Shown here: piece by piece, positions 38,327-47,010 of the stretch
How positions within the stretch are numbered: the stretch's first letter is position 1
Layout: every line of letters starts with the position of its first letter
DNA from: Micrococcus lacusdianchii
GTDB lineage: Bacteria > Actinomycetota > Actinomycetes > Actinomycetales > Micrococcaceae
Reading direction: 5' to 3'
Length of the DNA: 64,000 nt
Assembly (NCBI RefSeq): GCF_023155805.1
Contig: NZ_JAKNUW010000007.1
Coordinates: 1-64,000 of the forward strand
Position numbers and translations under genes: made by a program
Notes under the pieces: model-generated
The model's input: the letters and a program-made list of their open reading frames with translations, nothing else
The model's database searches: none
What the model was told of the DNA's origin: nothing

Positions 38327-38985
38327 TGGCCGCCCCCACGAGCGTGCCGGGGGTGCGACCGCGCGTCGCCGTGCTCGACTACGGCTCCGGCAACGTCCAC
38401 TCGGCCGTCCGTGCGGTCGAGCGCGCCGGTGCCGAGGTCGAGCTCACCCGGGACCCGGACGCCGTGCTCGGCGCGGACGGACTGCTTGTGCCCGGCGTCG
38501 GAGCCTATGCCTCCGTGATGCGCGCGCTGACCGAGGTCGGCGGCACGCGCTGGATCGGTCGGCGCGTGGCCGGGGGACGGCCGGTGCTCGGCATCTGCGT
38601 GGGCCACCAGATCCTCTTCGACGCCGGCGTGGAGCACGGCGAGCGCACCGAGGGCATGGGCGAGTGGCCGGGTCTCGTGGAGGCGCTGCCCGCGGACGTG
38701 CTGCCCCACATGGGCTGGAACACCGTCCGCCCGCCCGAGGGATCCGCCCTGTTCACCGGGATCGAGGACGAGCGGTTCTACTTCGTCCACTCCTACGGCG
38801 TGCTGCGCTGGGAGTTCGACCAGTCGATCGCCGCCATGCGTCCGCCCCAGGTCACCTGGGCCCACCACGGCGCCGACTTCATCGCCGCCGTGGAGAACGG
38901 CCCGCTCTCCGCCACGCAGTTCCATCCCGAGAAGTCCGGGGACGCCGGACTGCAGCTGCTGGGCAACTGGCTGGAGACCCTCTGA
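38326..38985 (+). CDS. hisH: Imidazole glycerol phosphate synthase, glutamine amidotransferase subunit
   Basis: Supplies ammonia from glutamine to HisF. The 219-aa class I amidotransferase has [11 protein letters not shown] at the start, the nucleophile Cys91 in [10 protein letters not shown], and the His/Glu pair in [10 protein letters not shown]. Its cyclase partner hisF is not in this window, although hisA is. Start and stop both overlap their neighbours (TGATG at each end), showing tight coupling with hisB and with the small membrane ORF that follows. Confidence 0.96.
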   Translation: MAAPTSVPGVRPRVAVLDYGSGNVHSAVRAVERAGAEVELTRDPDAVLGADGLLVPGVGAYASVMRALTEVGGTRWIGRRVAGGRPVLGICVGHQILFDAGVEHGERTEGMGEWPGLVEALPADVLPHMGWNTVRPPEGSALFTGIEDERFYFVHSYGVLRWEFDQSIAAMRPPQVTWAHHGADFIAAVENGPLSATQFHPEKSGDAGLQLLGNWLETL

Positions 38986-39137
38986 TGCCGTACTGGTCCG
39001 TCCTCTGCCTCGCCCTCGGAGGCCTGCTCCTCGGAGCCGCGTGGTCCCTGCGCACCCAGGACGCGCCGCTCTGGGCCGTGGTGATCGTCCTGCTGCTCGC
39101 CGGCATGGCCATCGCCGCCTCCTTCCTGACCGTCTGA
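38985..39137 (+). CDS. 50-aa two-helix membrane protein in the his operon
   Basis: ATG overlaps the hisH stop (TGATG), the same coupling used between hisB and hisH. The product [20 protein letters not shown]... has two hydrophobic helices (about residues 4-22 and 29-48) joined by a short polar turn with RTQDAP, and ends LTV. Codon third positions are strongly G/C. No family is recognised; position in the operon and coupling support that it is translated. Confidence 0.75.
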   Translation: MPYWSVLCLALGGLLLGAAWSLRTQDAPLWAVVIVLLLAGMAIAASFLTV

Positions 39138-39187
39138 CGCGGCCCGCCGCGTCCGCCCCCGCCCCACCCGCCGAGAGGACCCCTCCC

Positions 39188-39973
39188 ATGATCCCCACCC
39201 CCCGAGCCCTCGAGCTGCTGCCCGCCGTGGACGTGCAGGACGGCCAGGCCGTCCGCCTCGTCCAGGGGGAGGCCGGCTCCGCCACCTCCTACGGCGACCC
39301 GCTCTCGGCGGCCATGGACTGGCAGCGCGCCGGTGCCGAGTGGATCCACCTGGTGGACCTGGACGCCGCCTTCGGTCGCGGGGACAATCGGGACGTCCTG
39401 CGGCGCGTGGTGGACAGCATGGACGTGAGGGTGGAGCTCTCCGGCGGCATCCGGGACGACTCGTCGCTCGAGCACGCCCTGGAGATGGGCGCCGCCCGCG
39501 TGAACCTCGGCACCGCGGCCCTCGAGGACCCGGAGTGGACCGCCCGCGTGATCGAGCGCTTCGGGGACCGCGTGGCCGTGGGCCTGGACGTGCGCGGCAC
39601 CACCCTGGCCGCGCGCGGCTGGACCCAGGAGGGCGGGGACCTGTGGGAGGTCCTCGCGCGCCTCGAGGCCGCCGGCTGCGCCCGCTACGTGGTCACCGAC
39701 GTCACCAAGGACGGCACCCTGACGGGCCCGAACACCGAGCTGCTCGCGCAGCTGTGCGAGGCCACGGACAAGCCCGTGGTGGCCTCGGGTGGCATCTCCT
39801 CCCTCGAGGACGTGGCCGCGCTCGCGGCCATGGTCCCGCAGGGCGTCGAGGGCGCCATCATGGGCAAGGCCCTGTACGCCGGCCGCTTCTCCCTCGAGCA
39901 GGCGCTCGCGGTGGCCGCCGGCGCGTCCGTGGCCGAGGCGCGTGAGAGTCACCCCTTCGCGGTGGCCGAGTGA
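39188..39973 (+). CDS. hisA: Phosphoribosyl isomerase HisA/PriA
   Basis: TIM-barrel isomerase of the ProFAR step; in actinobacteria PriA often also does the TrpF reaction of tryptophan synthesis. The 261-aa product has [41 protein letters not shown] and [13 protein letters not shown], with catalytic Asp in the first and third segments. The GDN and ELSGGIRDD pattern fits PriA, but bifunctionality is an inference. ATG 39188 has GAGAGGA upstream. The stop overlaps the next GTG by 4 nt. Confidence 0.95.
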   Translation: MIPTPRALELLPAVDVQDGQAVRLVQGEAGSATSYGDPLSAAMDWQRAGAEWIHLVDLDAAFGRGDNRDVLRRVVDSMDVRVELSGGIRDDSSLEHALEMGAARVNLGTAALEDPEWTARVIERFGDRVAVGLDVRGTTLAARGWTQEGGDLWEVLARLEAAGCARYVVTDVTKDGTLTGPNTELLAQLCEATDKPVVASGGISSLEDVAALAAMVPQGVEGAIMGKALYAGRFSLEQALAVAAGASVAEARESHPFAVAE

Positions 39974-40953
39974 CCCGGGAGCCGCGCCTTTCCGCCCACG
40001 ACGACGAGTCCCCCGTCCCGGTCACCGCACCCGGTGCCCGGGAGCTGCCCGGCCACATCCGCGCCGCCCTGGAGCGGATGCGGGACAAGACCGCGGGGGA
40101 GAACCTCGCCGACACCGCCGGCGTCCCGTGGGAGGGCCGGGATCTCTCCGGCCCGGGCGCGGACGGGTCCGCGAACCCGCTCCACGTGTTCGACCAGGAC
40201 GACGGCACCAGCCCGGCCGCGTGGACACAGGTCATGGAGCGCCTGACCACGGGCGCGGCGGATGAGGCCGAGGTGACCCGCGTGCTCGCCGGGATCCGGG
40301 TGTTCGCGGCCGTGGTCCCCACGCTGGCCGTGGACAAGGCGGACGTGCACGACCACGCCGACCACACCGGACACGGGCACGCGGCCGACGCCGCCCACGG
40401 GGACAAGGCCGCGGACGTGGCCCTGGTGACCATGCGCGCCGGGGATGGCCGGCAGGCCCTCCCCGTGTTCACCAGCGTGCCCGCGCTCACGGCCTGGAAC
40501 CCGATCGCCCGGCCCGTGGCCGTGTGGCTGCCGCGCGCGTGCCTGTCGGCCGTGGACGAGGGGTGCGACCTCGTCGTCGTGGACGCCGGCGCCGAGCACA
40601 CGTACGTCATCCGCCGGCCCGCGGTGTGGGCGCTGGCCCAGCAGCAGGAGTGGACGCCGTCCTACCAGGACGAGGAGCTCGCCCGGCAGATCGCCCAGGT
40701 GGCGGACCTCGTGCCGCACCTCCTCAACCTCGGCCTGGCGCCGGGCTCCGGCGTGCCCACCCGCACGGCCTCCGGCGCGGTGATGGCCGGCGGCGGCTCG
40801 GGCGTCGAGCTGCAGATCGTGGCCATGCCCCGGCGGGACGCGGACGCGGCCGGGGTGCGCCACATGACGGCGACCCTGCGGATGCTCCTGGCCGACCTCC
40901 CGCTGCTCGCGGAGCGCGCTGATTCGGTGGAGATCATCGTCCGGCGTCCCTGA
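39970..40953 (+). CDS. SseB-like protein with histidine-rich insert
   Basis: A 327-aa soluble protein coupled to hisA by a GTGA overlap. The C-terminal two thirds resemble the actinobacterial SseB family (the [11 protein letters not shown] strand, [34 protein letters not shown]). A stretch near residues 122-145 ([20 protein letters not shown]) has seven His and could bind metal. The cellular role of these proteins is unknown. A hairpin at its stop codon probably ends the his transcript. Confidence 0.8.
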   Translation: MTREPRLSAHDDESPVPVTAPGARELPGHIRAALERMRDKTAGENLADTAGVPWEGRDLSGPGADGSANPLHVFDQDDGTSPAAWTQVMERLTTGAADEAEVTRVLAGIRVFAAVVPTLAVDKADVHDHADHTGHGHAADAAHGDKAADVALVTMRAGDGRQALPVFTSVPALTAWNPIARPVAVWLPRACLSAVDEGCDLVVVDAGAEHTYVIRRPAVWALAQQQEWTPSYQDEELARQIAQVADLVPHLLNLGLAPGSGVPTRTASGAVMAGGGSGVELQIVAMPRRDADAAGVRHMTATLRMLLADLPLLAERADSVEIIVRRP

Positions 40954-40966
40954 CCTGGCGTCAGGG
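40948..40966 (+). terminator. Hairpin at the end of the his/SseB unit
   Basis: CCCTGAC (40948-40954) pairs with GTCAGGG (40960-40966) around a 5-nt loop; the stem includes the TGA stop. A promoter (TAGTGT) for the next gene starts 9 nt later. Confidence 0.5.
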
Positions 40967-40974
40967 CGATCGGC

Positions 40975-40980
40975 TAGTGT
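40975..40980 (+). promoter_or_regulatory. -10 element of the trypsin-like gene
   Basis: TAGTGT; the mRNA would have a leader of about 85 nt with AGAGGAAGAGG before the ATG at 41071. Confidence 0.5.
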
Positions 40981-41070
40981 AGCGGGACAGGACGGGCGGC
41001 ATCCGACGCCGGTCCAGTGCCGGCCGTCTCCGGCCGGCGGCATCACCGACCGATGCAGAGGAAGAGGTCC

Positions 41071-42267
41071 ATGAAGAAGACAACCCTGACCGGGTCCGCC
41101 ACGGCGGCCCTCGGCGTGGTGGTCGTGGCCGGCGCCGGCCCCGCCCTCGCGGCGACGCCGCTCACCCAGGGCTCGGCGCTCTCGGTGCCTGCGGGCGACT
41201 GCAGCATCACGATCGTCGACGACGCCACCGCCTACACCGCCGCCCACTGCGGCGCCGGCGAGTGGACCATCGGCTCGCCGGTGGAGTCCGTCGACGGCAC
41301 CGTGATCGGCACCGTCGCCGCCCTGCCGGGCGACTCCGGCGTGGACGCCGTGAAGATCTCGCTGGCCGACGACGTCGACGTGGTCGGCGAGTGGTCCGTG
41401 CGCGAGACCGCCACGGTCGAGCCGGGCGAGACCGTCTACACCCACGGTTCCTCCGTGCCGCTGGGCGAGCCCAACTCGATCTCCGCGCCCGAGCCCTTCG
41501 ACATCGGGGAGGTCTGTGGTGACGTCTACACCGACCAGGTCGTCCTCGACGACGCCACCACCCGCCGGGGCGACTCGGGCGGCGCGGTCTACGACGCCGA
41601 GCAACGCGTGGTCGGCGTCATCTCCGGCCTGGCGCCGGTGACCTACGACGCCGAGGGCAACGCCGTCCGCTGCGACGCCGACGAGATGTCCACGATCATC
41701 GTGCCCGTGGAGTCCCTCGACGAGGTCGACGGCACCACCCCCGTGCAGGCCCCCGCCGCGCAGCCCGCCACCGTCGGCAAGCACGGCGTGGCCTCGCTGA
41801 CCGAGTCCGAGCGCCGCGCGCTCGAGCTCGAGAAGGCCGAGGCCGAGGCCGCGGCCGCCGCGGAGGCTGCAGAGGAGGCTGCCGCTGCGGAGGCCGCGGA
41901 GAAGGCTGCCGCCGCGGAGGCGGAGGCCGCGGAGGAGGTGGCCGCGGAGGCGAAGGTCAACGAGGAGACCGCCGCCGCCCCTGCCGAGCAGACCCTTGTC
42001 GTCGCGCCGGAGGACGGCATCGACTTCCGCACCCGTGTGGAGGCGAACACGGACCAGGGCGGCTTCAGCTACATGGCCGTGACCGCGTTCGACGCGGACG
42101 GCGAGCAGATCGGCCACCTGCACCTCCACTCGGACGGCCAGCCGATGACATGGATCAACGTCCCCGCCGAGGTGCCGGCCGGCGGCCACATCGAGGTCGA
42201 GCTGATGGACGCCGCCGGTGAGCCCACGGACGCCGTCGTCACCCTCGGGGGCGTGCCGGTCAGCTGA
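41071..42267 (+). CDS. Secreted trypsin-like serine protease with Ala/Glu coiled coil
   Basis: A 398-aa exported protein. A Sec signal peptide (MKKTTLTGS..., h-region AALGVVVVAGAG, cleavage after ALA near residue 27) precedes a chymotrypsin-fold domain with the triad His59 (TAAHC), Asp92 (GVDAVKI) and Ser169 (RRGDSGGAVY). Residues about 245-305 are an Ala/Glu/Lys-rich coiled coil; the last ~85 residues form a beta-rich domain of unknown type. Start 41071 is preceded by AGAGGAAGAGG; an ATG at 41053 is also in frame. Probably wall-associated or secreted; a long terminator follows. Confidence 0.88.
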   Translation: MKKTTLTGSATAALGVVVVAGAGPALAATPLTQGSALSVPAGDCSITIVDDATAYTAAHCGAGEWTIGSPVESVDGTVIGTVAALPGDSGVDAVKISLADDVDVVGEWSVRETATVEPGETVYTHGSSVPLGEPNSISAPEPFDIGEVCGDVYTDQVVLDDATTRRGDSGGAVYDAEQRVVGVISGLAPVTYDAEGNAVRCDADEMSTIIVPVESLDEVDGTTPVQAPAAQPATVGKHGVASLTESERRALELEKAEAEAAAAAEAAEEAAAAEAAEKAAAAEAEAAEEVAAEAKVNEETAAAPAEQTLVVAPEDGIDFRTRVEANTDQGGFSYMAVTAFDADGEQIGHLHLHSDGQPMTWINVPAEVPAGGHIEVELMDAAGEPTDAVVTLGGVPVS

Positions 42268-42311
42268 CCGCGCATCGACCCCCGCCGGTACGATCCACCC
42301 GGCGGGGACAC

Positions 42312-42356
42312 CGGAAGGCCCGGTGACCTGTGCAGGACAGGTCACCGGGCCTTCCG
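42312..42356. terminator. Perfect 20-bp bidirectional terminator
   Basis: 42312-42331 pairs perfectly with 42337-42356 around a 5-nt GCAGG loop. It lies between the convergent trypsin-like and MarR genes and can serve both. Confidence 0.9.
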
Positions 42357-42378
42357 CCGACCGGGCTCGGCACCGGGG

Positions 42379-42918
42379 TCAGCACTGCGCCTCGAGGGCG
42401 CACCCCACCCGTGAGAACACCCGGGCGAGCACCTCGGCCTCGCCGGGCTCCAGCCGGTCCAGGAACAGCTCGCCCACCTGCCGCGCGTGGATCACGGCGG
42501 CGCGGCGGAAGGCCGAGCGGCCCGCGTCCGTGAGCACGGCCTCGTAGCCGCGGCGGTCCCGCTCCGCGGCGCGGCGCTCGATCAGCCCCCGGGCCACGAG
42601 CGACTTCACCTGGTAGGTGACGCGCGAGGGCGAGAACACCATGCGGCTGGCGAGCTCGCCCAGCCGAAGGCGGTTCTGATCGGACTCGGTGAGCAGCAGG
42701 AGCAGGTTGTAGTCGGGCAGCGTCATGCCGCACTCGGCCTTCAGCCGCCGCTCGAGCAGCTCCTCCAGCATCTGGGTGGCCTCGAAGTAGACGCGCCAGG
42801 CGTGCTTCTGCACGTCCGCGGGGCGGTGGCCCGCCGTGGCGGAGCCGTACCAGCGGCCGGCGTTGACGTCCGCCGGGCCGGCGTCGGGACGGAGGGGCGC
42901 GGAGGAGGGTTCGGTCAC
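42379..42918 (-). CDS. MarR-family transcriptional regulator
   Basis: A 179-aa winged-helix regulator: MTLPDYNLLLLLTESDQNRL, then RLGELASRMVFSPSRVTYQV as the recognition region and ERRAAERDRRGYEAVLTDAG as the wing. The GTG start overlaps the stop of the LLM monooxygenase gene upstream by 4 nt, so the two are one transcript. MarR proteins usually repress their own operon; an AT-rich dyad at 44161-44172 is the candidate operator. Confidence 0.92.
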   Translation of the reverse strand: MTEPSSAPLRPDAGPADVNAGRWYGSATAGHRPADVQKHAWRVYFEATQMLEELLERRLKAECGMTLPDYNLLLLLTESDQNRLRLGELASRMVFSPSRVTYQVKSLVARGLIERRAAERDRRGYEAVLTDAGRSAFRRAAVIHARQVGELFLDRLEPGEAEVLARVFSRVGCALEAQC

Positions 42919-44105
42919 CGGGACGCACCCGCCTCGGCCGCCTCCTGCGCCGCCTTCTGCTCGCGCTGGGCCTGGCGGTCGTCGTGGGCCTGCGAGCCCT
43001 CCGCGCCGCCGGGCACGGGGGCCTCGCCGCGGCGGGTGCGCTCCACGAGGCAGGCGTGGGTCGGGGCCTCGGGGACGTCGTCGGGCCGCAGGGCCTCGAA
43101 CTCCGTCCGCAGCACGGGGAGCACCTCCTCGCCGAAGAGGTCGATCTGCCGCAGGACGGTGTCCGTGGGCAGGCCGGCGTGGTCGATCAGGAACATCTGA
43201 CGCTGGTAGTCGCCCACCCAGTCGCGGAAGGACAGGGTGCGCTCGATCACCTGCTGCGGGGAGCCCACGGTGAGCGGCGTCATCCGGGTGAACTCCTCGA
43301 GGGACGGCCCGTGGCCGTACACCGGGGCGTTGTCGAAGTACGGGCGGAACTCCCGGACGGCGTCCTGCGAGTTCTCGGCCATGTACGCCTGGCCGCCGAG
43401 GCCCACGTAGGCCTGGTGGGCCTTCCCATGGCCGTAGTACTCGTAGCGCTGGCGGTACAGGCGCACCATCTGGATGACGTGCTCCTTGTTCCAGAAGATG
43501 TTGTTGTGGAAGAAGCCGTCGCCGTAGTAGGCGGCCTGCTCCGCGATCTCAGGGGAGCGGATGGAGCCGTGCCACACGAAGGGCGCGACGCCGTCGAGCG
43601 GCTGCGGGGTGAGCGTGAAGTTCTGCAGGGGGGTGCGGAACGTCCCGGACCAGTCCACGGTCTCCTCGTGCCACAGGCGGTGCAGGAGGTGGTAGTTCTC
43701 CACCGCCAGCGGGATGCCCTGGCGGATGTCCTTGCCGAACCAGGGGTACACGGGGCCGGTGTTGCCGCGGCCCAGGGTGAGGTCCACGCGGCCGTCGGCC
43801 AGGTGCTGGAGGTAGGCGTAGTCCTCGGCCAGGCGCACCGGGTCCATGGTGGTGATCAGCGTGGTGGCGGTGGAGAGGGTCATCGTCTCCGTCACGGCGG
43901 CCAGATGGGACAGCAGCGTGGGCGGGTTGCCGGGCGCCACGAACGGCGGGTTGTGGTGCTGGCCGGTGGCGAACACGTCGAAGCCCGCCTGCTCGGCGTG
44001 CCGCGCGATCCTCACGGTGTCCTTGATGCGCTGGTGCTCGGTGGGCGTGGTGCCGTCCGTGGGGTCGGTGGTGATGTCACCGATGGTGAAGACGCCGAAC
44101 TGCAT
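42915..44105 (-). CDS. LLM-class (luciferase-like) flavin monooxygenase
   Basis: A 396-aa TIM-barrel protein of the bacterial luciferase family: MQFGVFTIGDIT, AEQAGFDVFATGQHHNPPFV, LTLGRGNTGPVYPWFG and FVWHGSIRSPEIAEQAAYYGDGFF. The layout fits the CE1758-type FMN-dependent subgroup. A ~50-aa polar tail follows the domain. ATG 44105 has AGAGGAG upstream on the minus strand. It is first in an operon with the MarR gene, which suggests induction by a small aromatic or electrophilic compound; the substrate is unknown. Confidence 0.92.
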   Translation of the reverse strand: MQFGVFTIGDITTDPTDGTTPTEHQRIKDTVRIARHAEQAGFDVFATGQHHNPPFVAPGNPPTLLSHLAAVTETMTLSTATTLITTMDPVRLAEDYAYLQHLADGRVDLTLGRGNTGPVYPWFGKDIRQGIPLAVENYHLLHRLWHEETVDWSGTFRTPLQNFTLTPQPLDGVAPFVWHGSIRSPEIAEQAAYYGDGFFHNNIFWNKEHVIQMVRLYRQRYEYYGHGKAHQAYVGLGGQAYMAENSQDAVREFRPYFDNAPVYGHGPSLEEFTRMTPLTVGSPQQVIERTLSFRDWVGDYQRQMFLIDHAGLPTDTVLRQIDLFGEEVLPVLRTEFEALRPDDVPEAPTHACLVERTRRGEAPVPGGAEGSQAHDDRQAQREQKAAQEAAEAGASR

Positions 44106-44151
44106 GGTCTGCGCTCCTCTCGCCGCGTCGGGGCCCCGGTCGCGGGATGGT

Positions 44152-44178
44152 CGAATATCATTCAAAACTGAACAATAC
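44152..44178 (-). promoter_or_regulatory. AT-rich promoter/operator of the LLM-MarR operon
   Basis: An AT-rich island (about 70% A+T) in a GC-rich genome. On the minus strand it contains TATTGT (44172-44177) as -10 and the dyad TTCAGTTTTGAA (44161-44172), whose TTCA/TGAA arms overlap the expected transcription start. It is a good candidate for MarR binding. Confidence 0.6.
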
Positions 44179-44251
44179 CTCCCGGACATTGCCCTGTCAC
44201 CCCTGAGCACGGCCCCTGGGTCCGCGGCGCGGCATACGGCACACTGGCCGC

Positions 44252-44827
44252 ATGCACCCCTTCGACGCCGGACTCCTCGCCTCCGTGGACAGCCTCGCCC
44301 TCCAGCAGGTCAGCTCCCTGATGTCCAACGACATGCAGGTCCTGGGGCCGGACGGGGAGGTGGTCGCCGTCGTCGAGACCGTGGGCGGCGGTCTCGGCCG
44401 GATGCTCATGGGCAGCCGCAGCTTCGTGGTCCGGGACGGGGCCGACGGTCGCGTCCTGTTCCGGATCGAGGACATCGCCACGTTCGGCCGGGACCGCATG
44501 CAGGTGCTCGACGCCCAGGGCCTGCCGCTGGCGAACCTGCGCCGGGAGGTGGCGTTCCTCCGCACCTCCCTCAGCGTGGAGGTCGTCGACGGGACGACCT
44601 TCACCGTGGAGGGCAACCTGTGGGACCACGACTACCGGATGCTCGTGCAGGAGCGGACGATCGCCCGCGCCACCACCGAGTGGGGCGGGTTCATGAACGC
44701 CCTCGCCGGGCGTTCGCGGTACCGCCTCGACCTGGACCCGGCCATGCCGCCCGTGGTGCGCTGCGCCGTGCTGAGCACCGCCGTGGGGCTCGACCTGATC
44801 CGGGAGAAGGACCGCCGGCGGGACTGA
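44252..44827 (+). CDS. LURP-one/scramblase-like protein
   Basis: A 191-aa protein with the beta-barrel-like repeats of the LURP-one-related (phospholipid scramblase-like) family: LALQQVSSLMSNDMQVLGPDG, SRSFVVRDGADGRVLFRIEDI, RMQVLDAQGLPLANLRREV and YRMLVQERTIARATTEWGGF. The C-terminal helix LDLDPAMPPVVRCAVLSTAVGLDLI is as in the family. The role in bacteria is unknown. A CACACT (44240-44245) 6 nt before the ATG could be a weak leaderless -10. Confidence 0.82.
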   Translation: MHPFDAGLLASVDSLALQQVSSLMSNDMQVLGPDGEVVAVVETVGGGLGRMLMGSRSFVVRDGADGRVLFRIEDIATFGRDRMQVLDAQGLPLANLRREVAFLRTSLSVEVVDGTTFTVEGNLWDHDYRMLVQERTIARATTEWGGFMNALAGRSRYRLDLDPAMPPVVRCAVLSTAVGLDLIREKDRRRD

Positions 44828-44834
44828 CGCGGGG

Positions 44835-45392
44835 TCAGCGGTCGAAGCGTGCGCCCTCCGGCTTCGAGGGCAGAAGCGTCAGCACCAGGATCACCAGGCC
44901 GCCGACGAACGGGATCAGGCTGAGCAGGTAGAACCATCCGCTGAGGTTCGCGTCGTGCAGGCGCCGGACGGCCAGGGCGATCGACGGGACGGCGTGGGCG
45001 AGGACGAACGGCAGGAGCAGGAGGGCGATCGCCACCCCGGCGGTGGTGGGCTCGCCGGAGGGGTTCGCCGGCGTCGTCGAGCCGGGCACAGTGCCGACCG
45101 TCTCCAGCAGCACCAGGAAGACGACCAGCACGAGCCCCAGGGCCAGCTGCACCCACCAGTACTCCGAGCGGCTCGCGCGGCCGCGGAACAGGGCGTACCG
45201 GGAGTAGAAGCGCCTGAGCGCCTGCCCCAGGCCGACGCCATGGGCGGGGGCGACGCGCGGATCCCCCGCCGGTGCGCCGGCCGGAGGGGCGGGGACGGGC
45301 GGAGCGTACGTCGGGGGCCGTCCGTAGGGGTCCTGCCCGGGGACGTCCCGTCCCTCCGGGGGCCGTCGGTAGGGCTGCTGGGGGTCGGTCAT
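44835..45392 (-). CDS. DUF805 membrane protein
   Basis: A 185-aa protein: a Pro/Tyr-rich cytoplasmic head (~65 aa), then the DUF805 domain with RFYSRYALFRGRASRSEYWW, three to four transmembrane helices, and the motif ALAVRRLHDANLSGWFYLL. The ATG at 45392 is preceded by AGAGGAAGG. Function unknown; often linked to envelope or stress genes. It is divergent from the MFS transporter gene, and the two promoters form one dyad. Confidence 0.92.
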   Translation of the reverse strand: MTDPQQPYRRPPEGRDVPGQDPYGRPPTYAPPVPAPPAGAPAGDPRVAPAHGVGLGQALRRFYSRYALFRGRASRSEYWWVQLALGLVLVVFLVLLETVGTVPGSTTPANPSGEPTTAGVAIALLLLPFVLAHAVPSIALAVRRLHDANLSGWFYLLSLIPFVGGLVILVLTLLPSKPEGARFDR

Positions 45393-45453
45393 CGGGTACC
45401 TTCCTCTCGGTGTCCCGCGAGGCCGCTCCCCGCCGGGCTCACGCCTCGGGCCC

Positions 45454-45475
45454 ATCCTAGTGAAGGGCCTAGGAT
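45454..45475. promoter_or_regulatory. Divergent -10 elements forming a dyad
   Basis: ATCCTAG (45454-45460) and CTAGGAT (45469-45475) are exact inverted repeats. The right arm is a TAGGAT 6 nt before the MFS GTG (leaderless); the left arm is a minus-strand TAGGAT for the DUF805 gene with a ~55-nt leader. RNA polymerase could not occupy both at once. Confidence 0.65.
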
Positions 45476-45481
45476 TCTCCG

Positions 45482-46930
45482 GTGGACTTCGGAGCGTACG
45501 GACGACTGTTGAGGGACCCGCGGATCCGGAACCTGCTGGCCGTCGGGTTCATCGCGCGGTTCCCGCACACCGCCGCGGGTGTGGTGCTCACCCTGCACGT
45601 GGCGGTGACCCTGGGCCTGGGCTACGGCCAGGCGGGCCTGGCGGCGGCGGCCATGACGCTGGGCATCGCGTGCGGCTCACCGTGGCGCGGCCGGGCGATC
45701 GACGCGAAGGGTCTGCGCCGCGCGCTGCTGCCCTCGGTGGTGGTCGAGGCCCTCGTGTGGCCGCTGGTGCCGTGGCTGCCGTTCCCGTGGATGCTGCTGG
45801 CCGTGTTCGTGGCGGGCCTGTTCGCCGTCCCCATCTTCTCCGTGGTCCGGCAGGGGCTGGGCGTGCTCACCCGCGGCCCGGAGCGGCAGACCGCGTTCGC
45901 GCTGGACTCGATCATCACGGAGACCATCTTCATGATGGGCCCGGCCCTGGGTGCGGTGGTGGCCGCCACGTGGTCGAGTGCGCTCGGGCTGACCGTCGTC
46001 GGGCTCTCCGGCGCACTCGGCGGTGCCCTGCTGATGTGGTTCGACCCGCCCACCCGTTCCTCCCAGCTCGCCCCGGACGACCCCGCCGCTCAGGACCCCT
46101 ACACCGCAGAGCAGGACCGCGAACAGGCCGTGGCCCAGTCCGTGCACGCCGCCCCCATGCACCTGGACACCGCCGCCCCGGACCTGGCCACCGGGGCGCT
46201 GCCGGTGGTCACGGACGCCCTGCCGATCGTCACCGGCACGCTGCCGGTGATCGCGGCGGACGGATCCGGGGTCGCCGGTGCGTCCCGCGCCCCCGGCGAC
46301 GCCGGCGACCTCCCCTCCGTGGACGGGCGCCTCACCCGCGGTGAGCGCTGGCGCCTGTGGCGGACGCGCCACTTCGGCTGGGTCACCCGTGAGGCTCTGG
46401 GCGTCCTCCTGGTCTCGTTCGCGGCCGGGATCGGGCTCGTGGGCGCGGAGGTCACCATGGTGGCCGAGCTCGAACGGGCAGGTCAGGCCGCGTCGGTGGG
46501 ACTGGTGTACGCGTTCTGGTGCGGGGCCTCGGCGATCGGCGGGCTCTTCTACGGGGCGTGGGGCCGCCAGCTGCCTCCGGCGCTGCTCATGGGCCTGTTC
46601 GCGGTGGCCCTGCTGCCGATGGCGTTCGTGGACGGGCTGTGGCCGCTCGCCCTGGCCTCCATCCCCTCGGGCCTGCTGACGGCGCCGGCGCTCGCCTCGG
46701 CGTCGTCCCGGCTGTCCCTGCTGGTGGCGGAGGAGCGGCGCGGCGAGGCGATGGGCTACTACGGCTCCGCCATGACCGCCGGCGCCGCCCTCGGCGCCCC
46801 CACGGTGGGCCTGGTGATCGACGCCGTGTCCCCGGCCGCCGGGTACGTCTACGCCGCCGCCGTCGGCGGGGTCCTCGTGGCCGTGGCCGGTGCGCTGACC
46901 GCGCTGCGGACCCGGCGCGCGCCCCGCTGA
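45482..46930 (+). CDS. Major facilitator superfamily transporter
   Basis: A 482-aa permease with 12 predicted helices in two halves, a PhageA-like motif SPWRGRAIDAKGLRRALL after helix 2 that replaces the usual MFS loop 2-3 motif, and a long hydrophilic central loop (about residues 185-285) rich in Ala, Pro, Asp. No substrate signature. The leaderless GTG start follows TAGGAT by 6 nt. Possibly an efflux permease; the neighbour relation with DUF805 gives no clue. Confidence 0.88.
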   Translation: MDFGAYGRLLRDPRIRNLLAVGFIARFPHTAAGVVLTLHVAVTLGLGYGQAGLAAAAMTLGIACGSPWRGRAIDAKGLRRALLPSVVVEALVWPLVPWLPFPWMLLAVFVAGLFAVPIFSVVRQGLGVLTRGPERQTAFALDSIITETIFMMGPALGAVVAATWSSALGLTVVGLSGALGGALLMWFDPPTRSSQLAPDDPAAQDPYTAEQDREQAVAQSVHAAPMHLDTAAPDLATGALPVVTDALPIVTGTLPVIAADGSGVAGASRAPGDAGDLPSVDGRLTRGERWRLWRTRHFGWVTREALGVLLVSFAAGIGLVGAEVTMVAELERAGQAASVGLVYAFWCGASAIGGLFYGAWGRQLPPALLMGLFAVALLPMAFVDGLWPLALASIPSGLLTAPALASASSRLSLLVAEERRGEAMGYYGSAMTAGAALGAPTVGLVIDAVSPAAGYVYAAAVGGVLVAVAGALTALRTRRAPR

Positions 46931-46951
46931 CGGTCCCCGGACCCCGCGCCG

Positions 46952-46957
46952 TAGGGT
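46952..46957 (+). promoter_or_regulatory. -10 element of the gamma-glutamyltransferase gene
   Basis: TAGGGT; the mRNA would have a ~45-nt leader with GGAGG (47001-47005) before the ATG at 47011. Confidence 0.5.
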
Positions 46958-47010
46958 GGCGGCACGGCCGGCCTCCGCCGGCCCCGCACCGCCCGTCCCC
47001 GGAGGCACCC

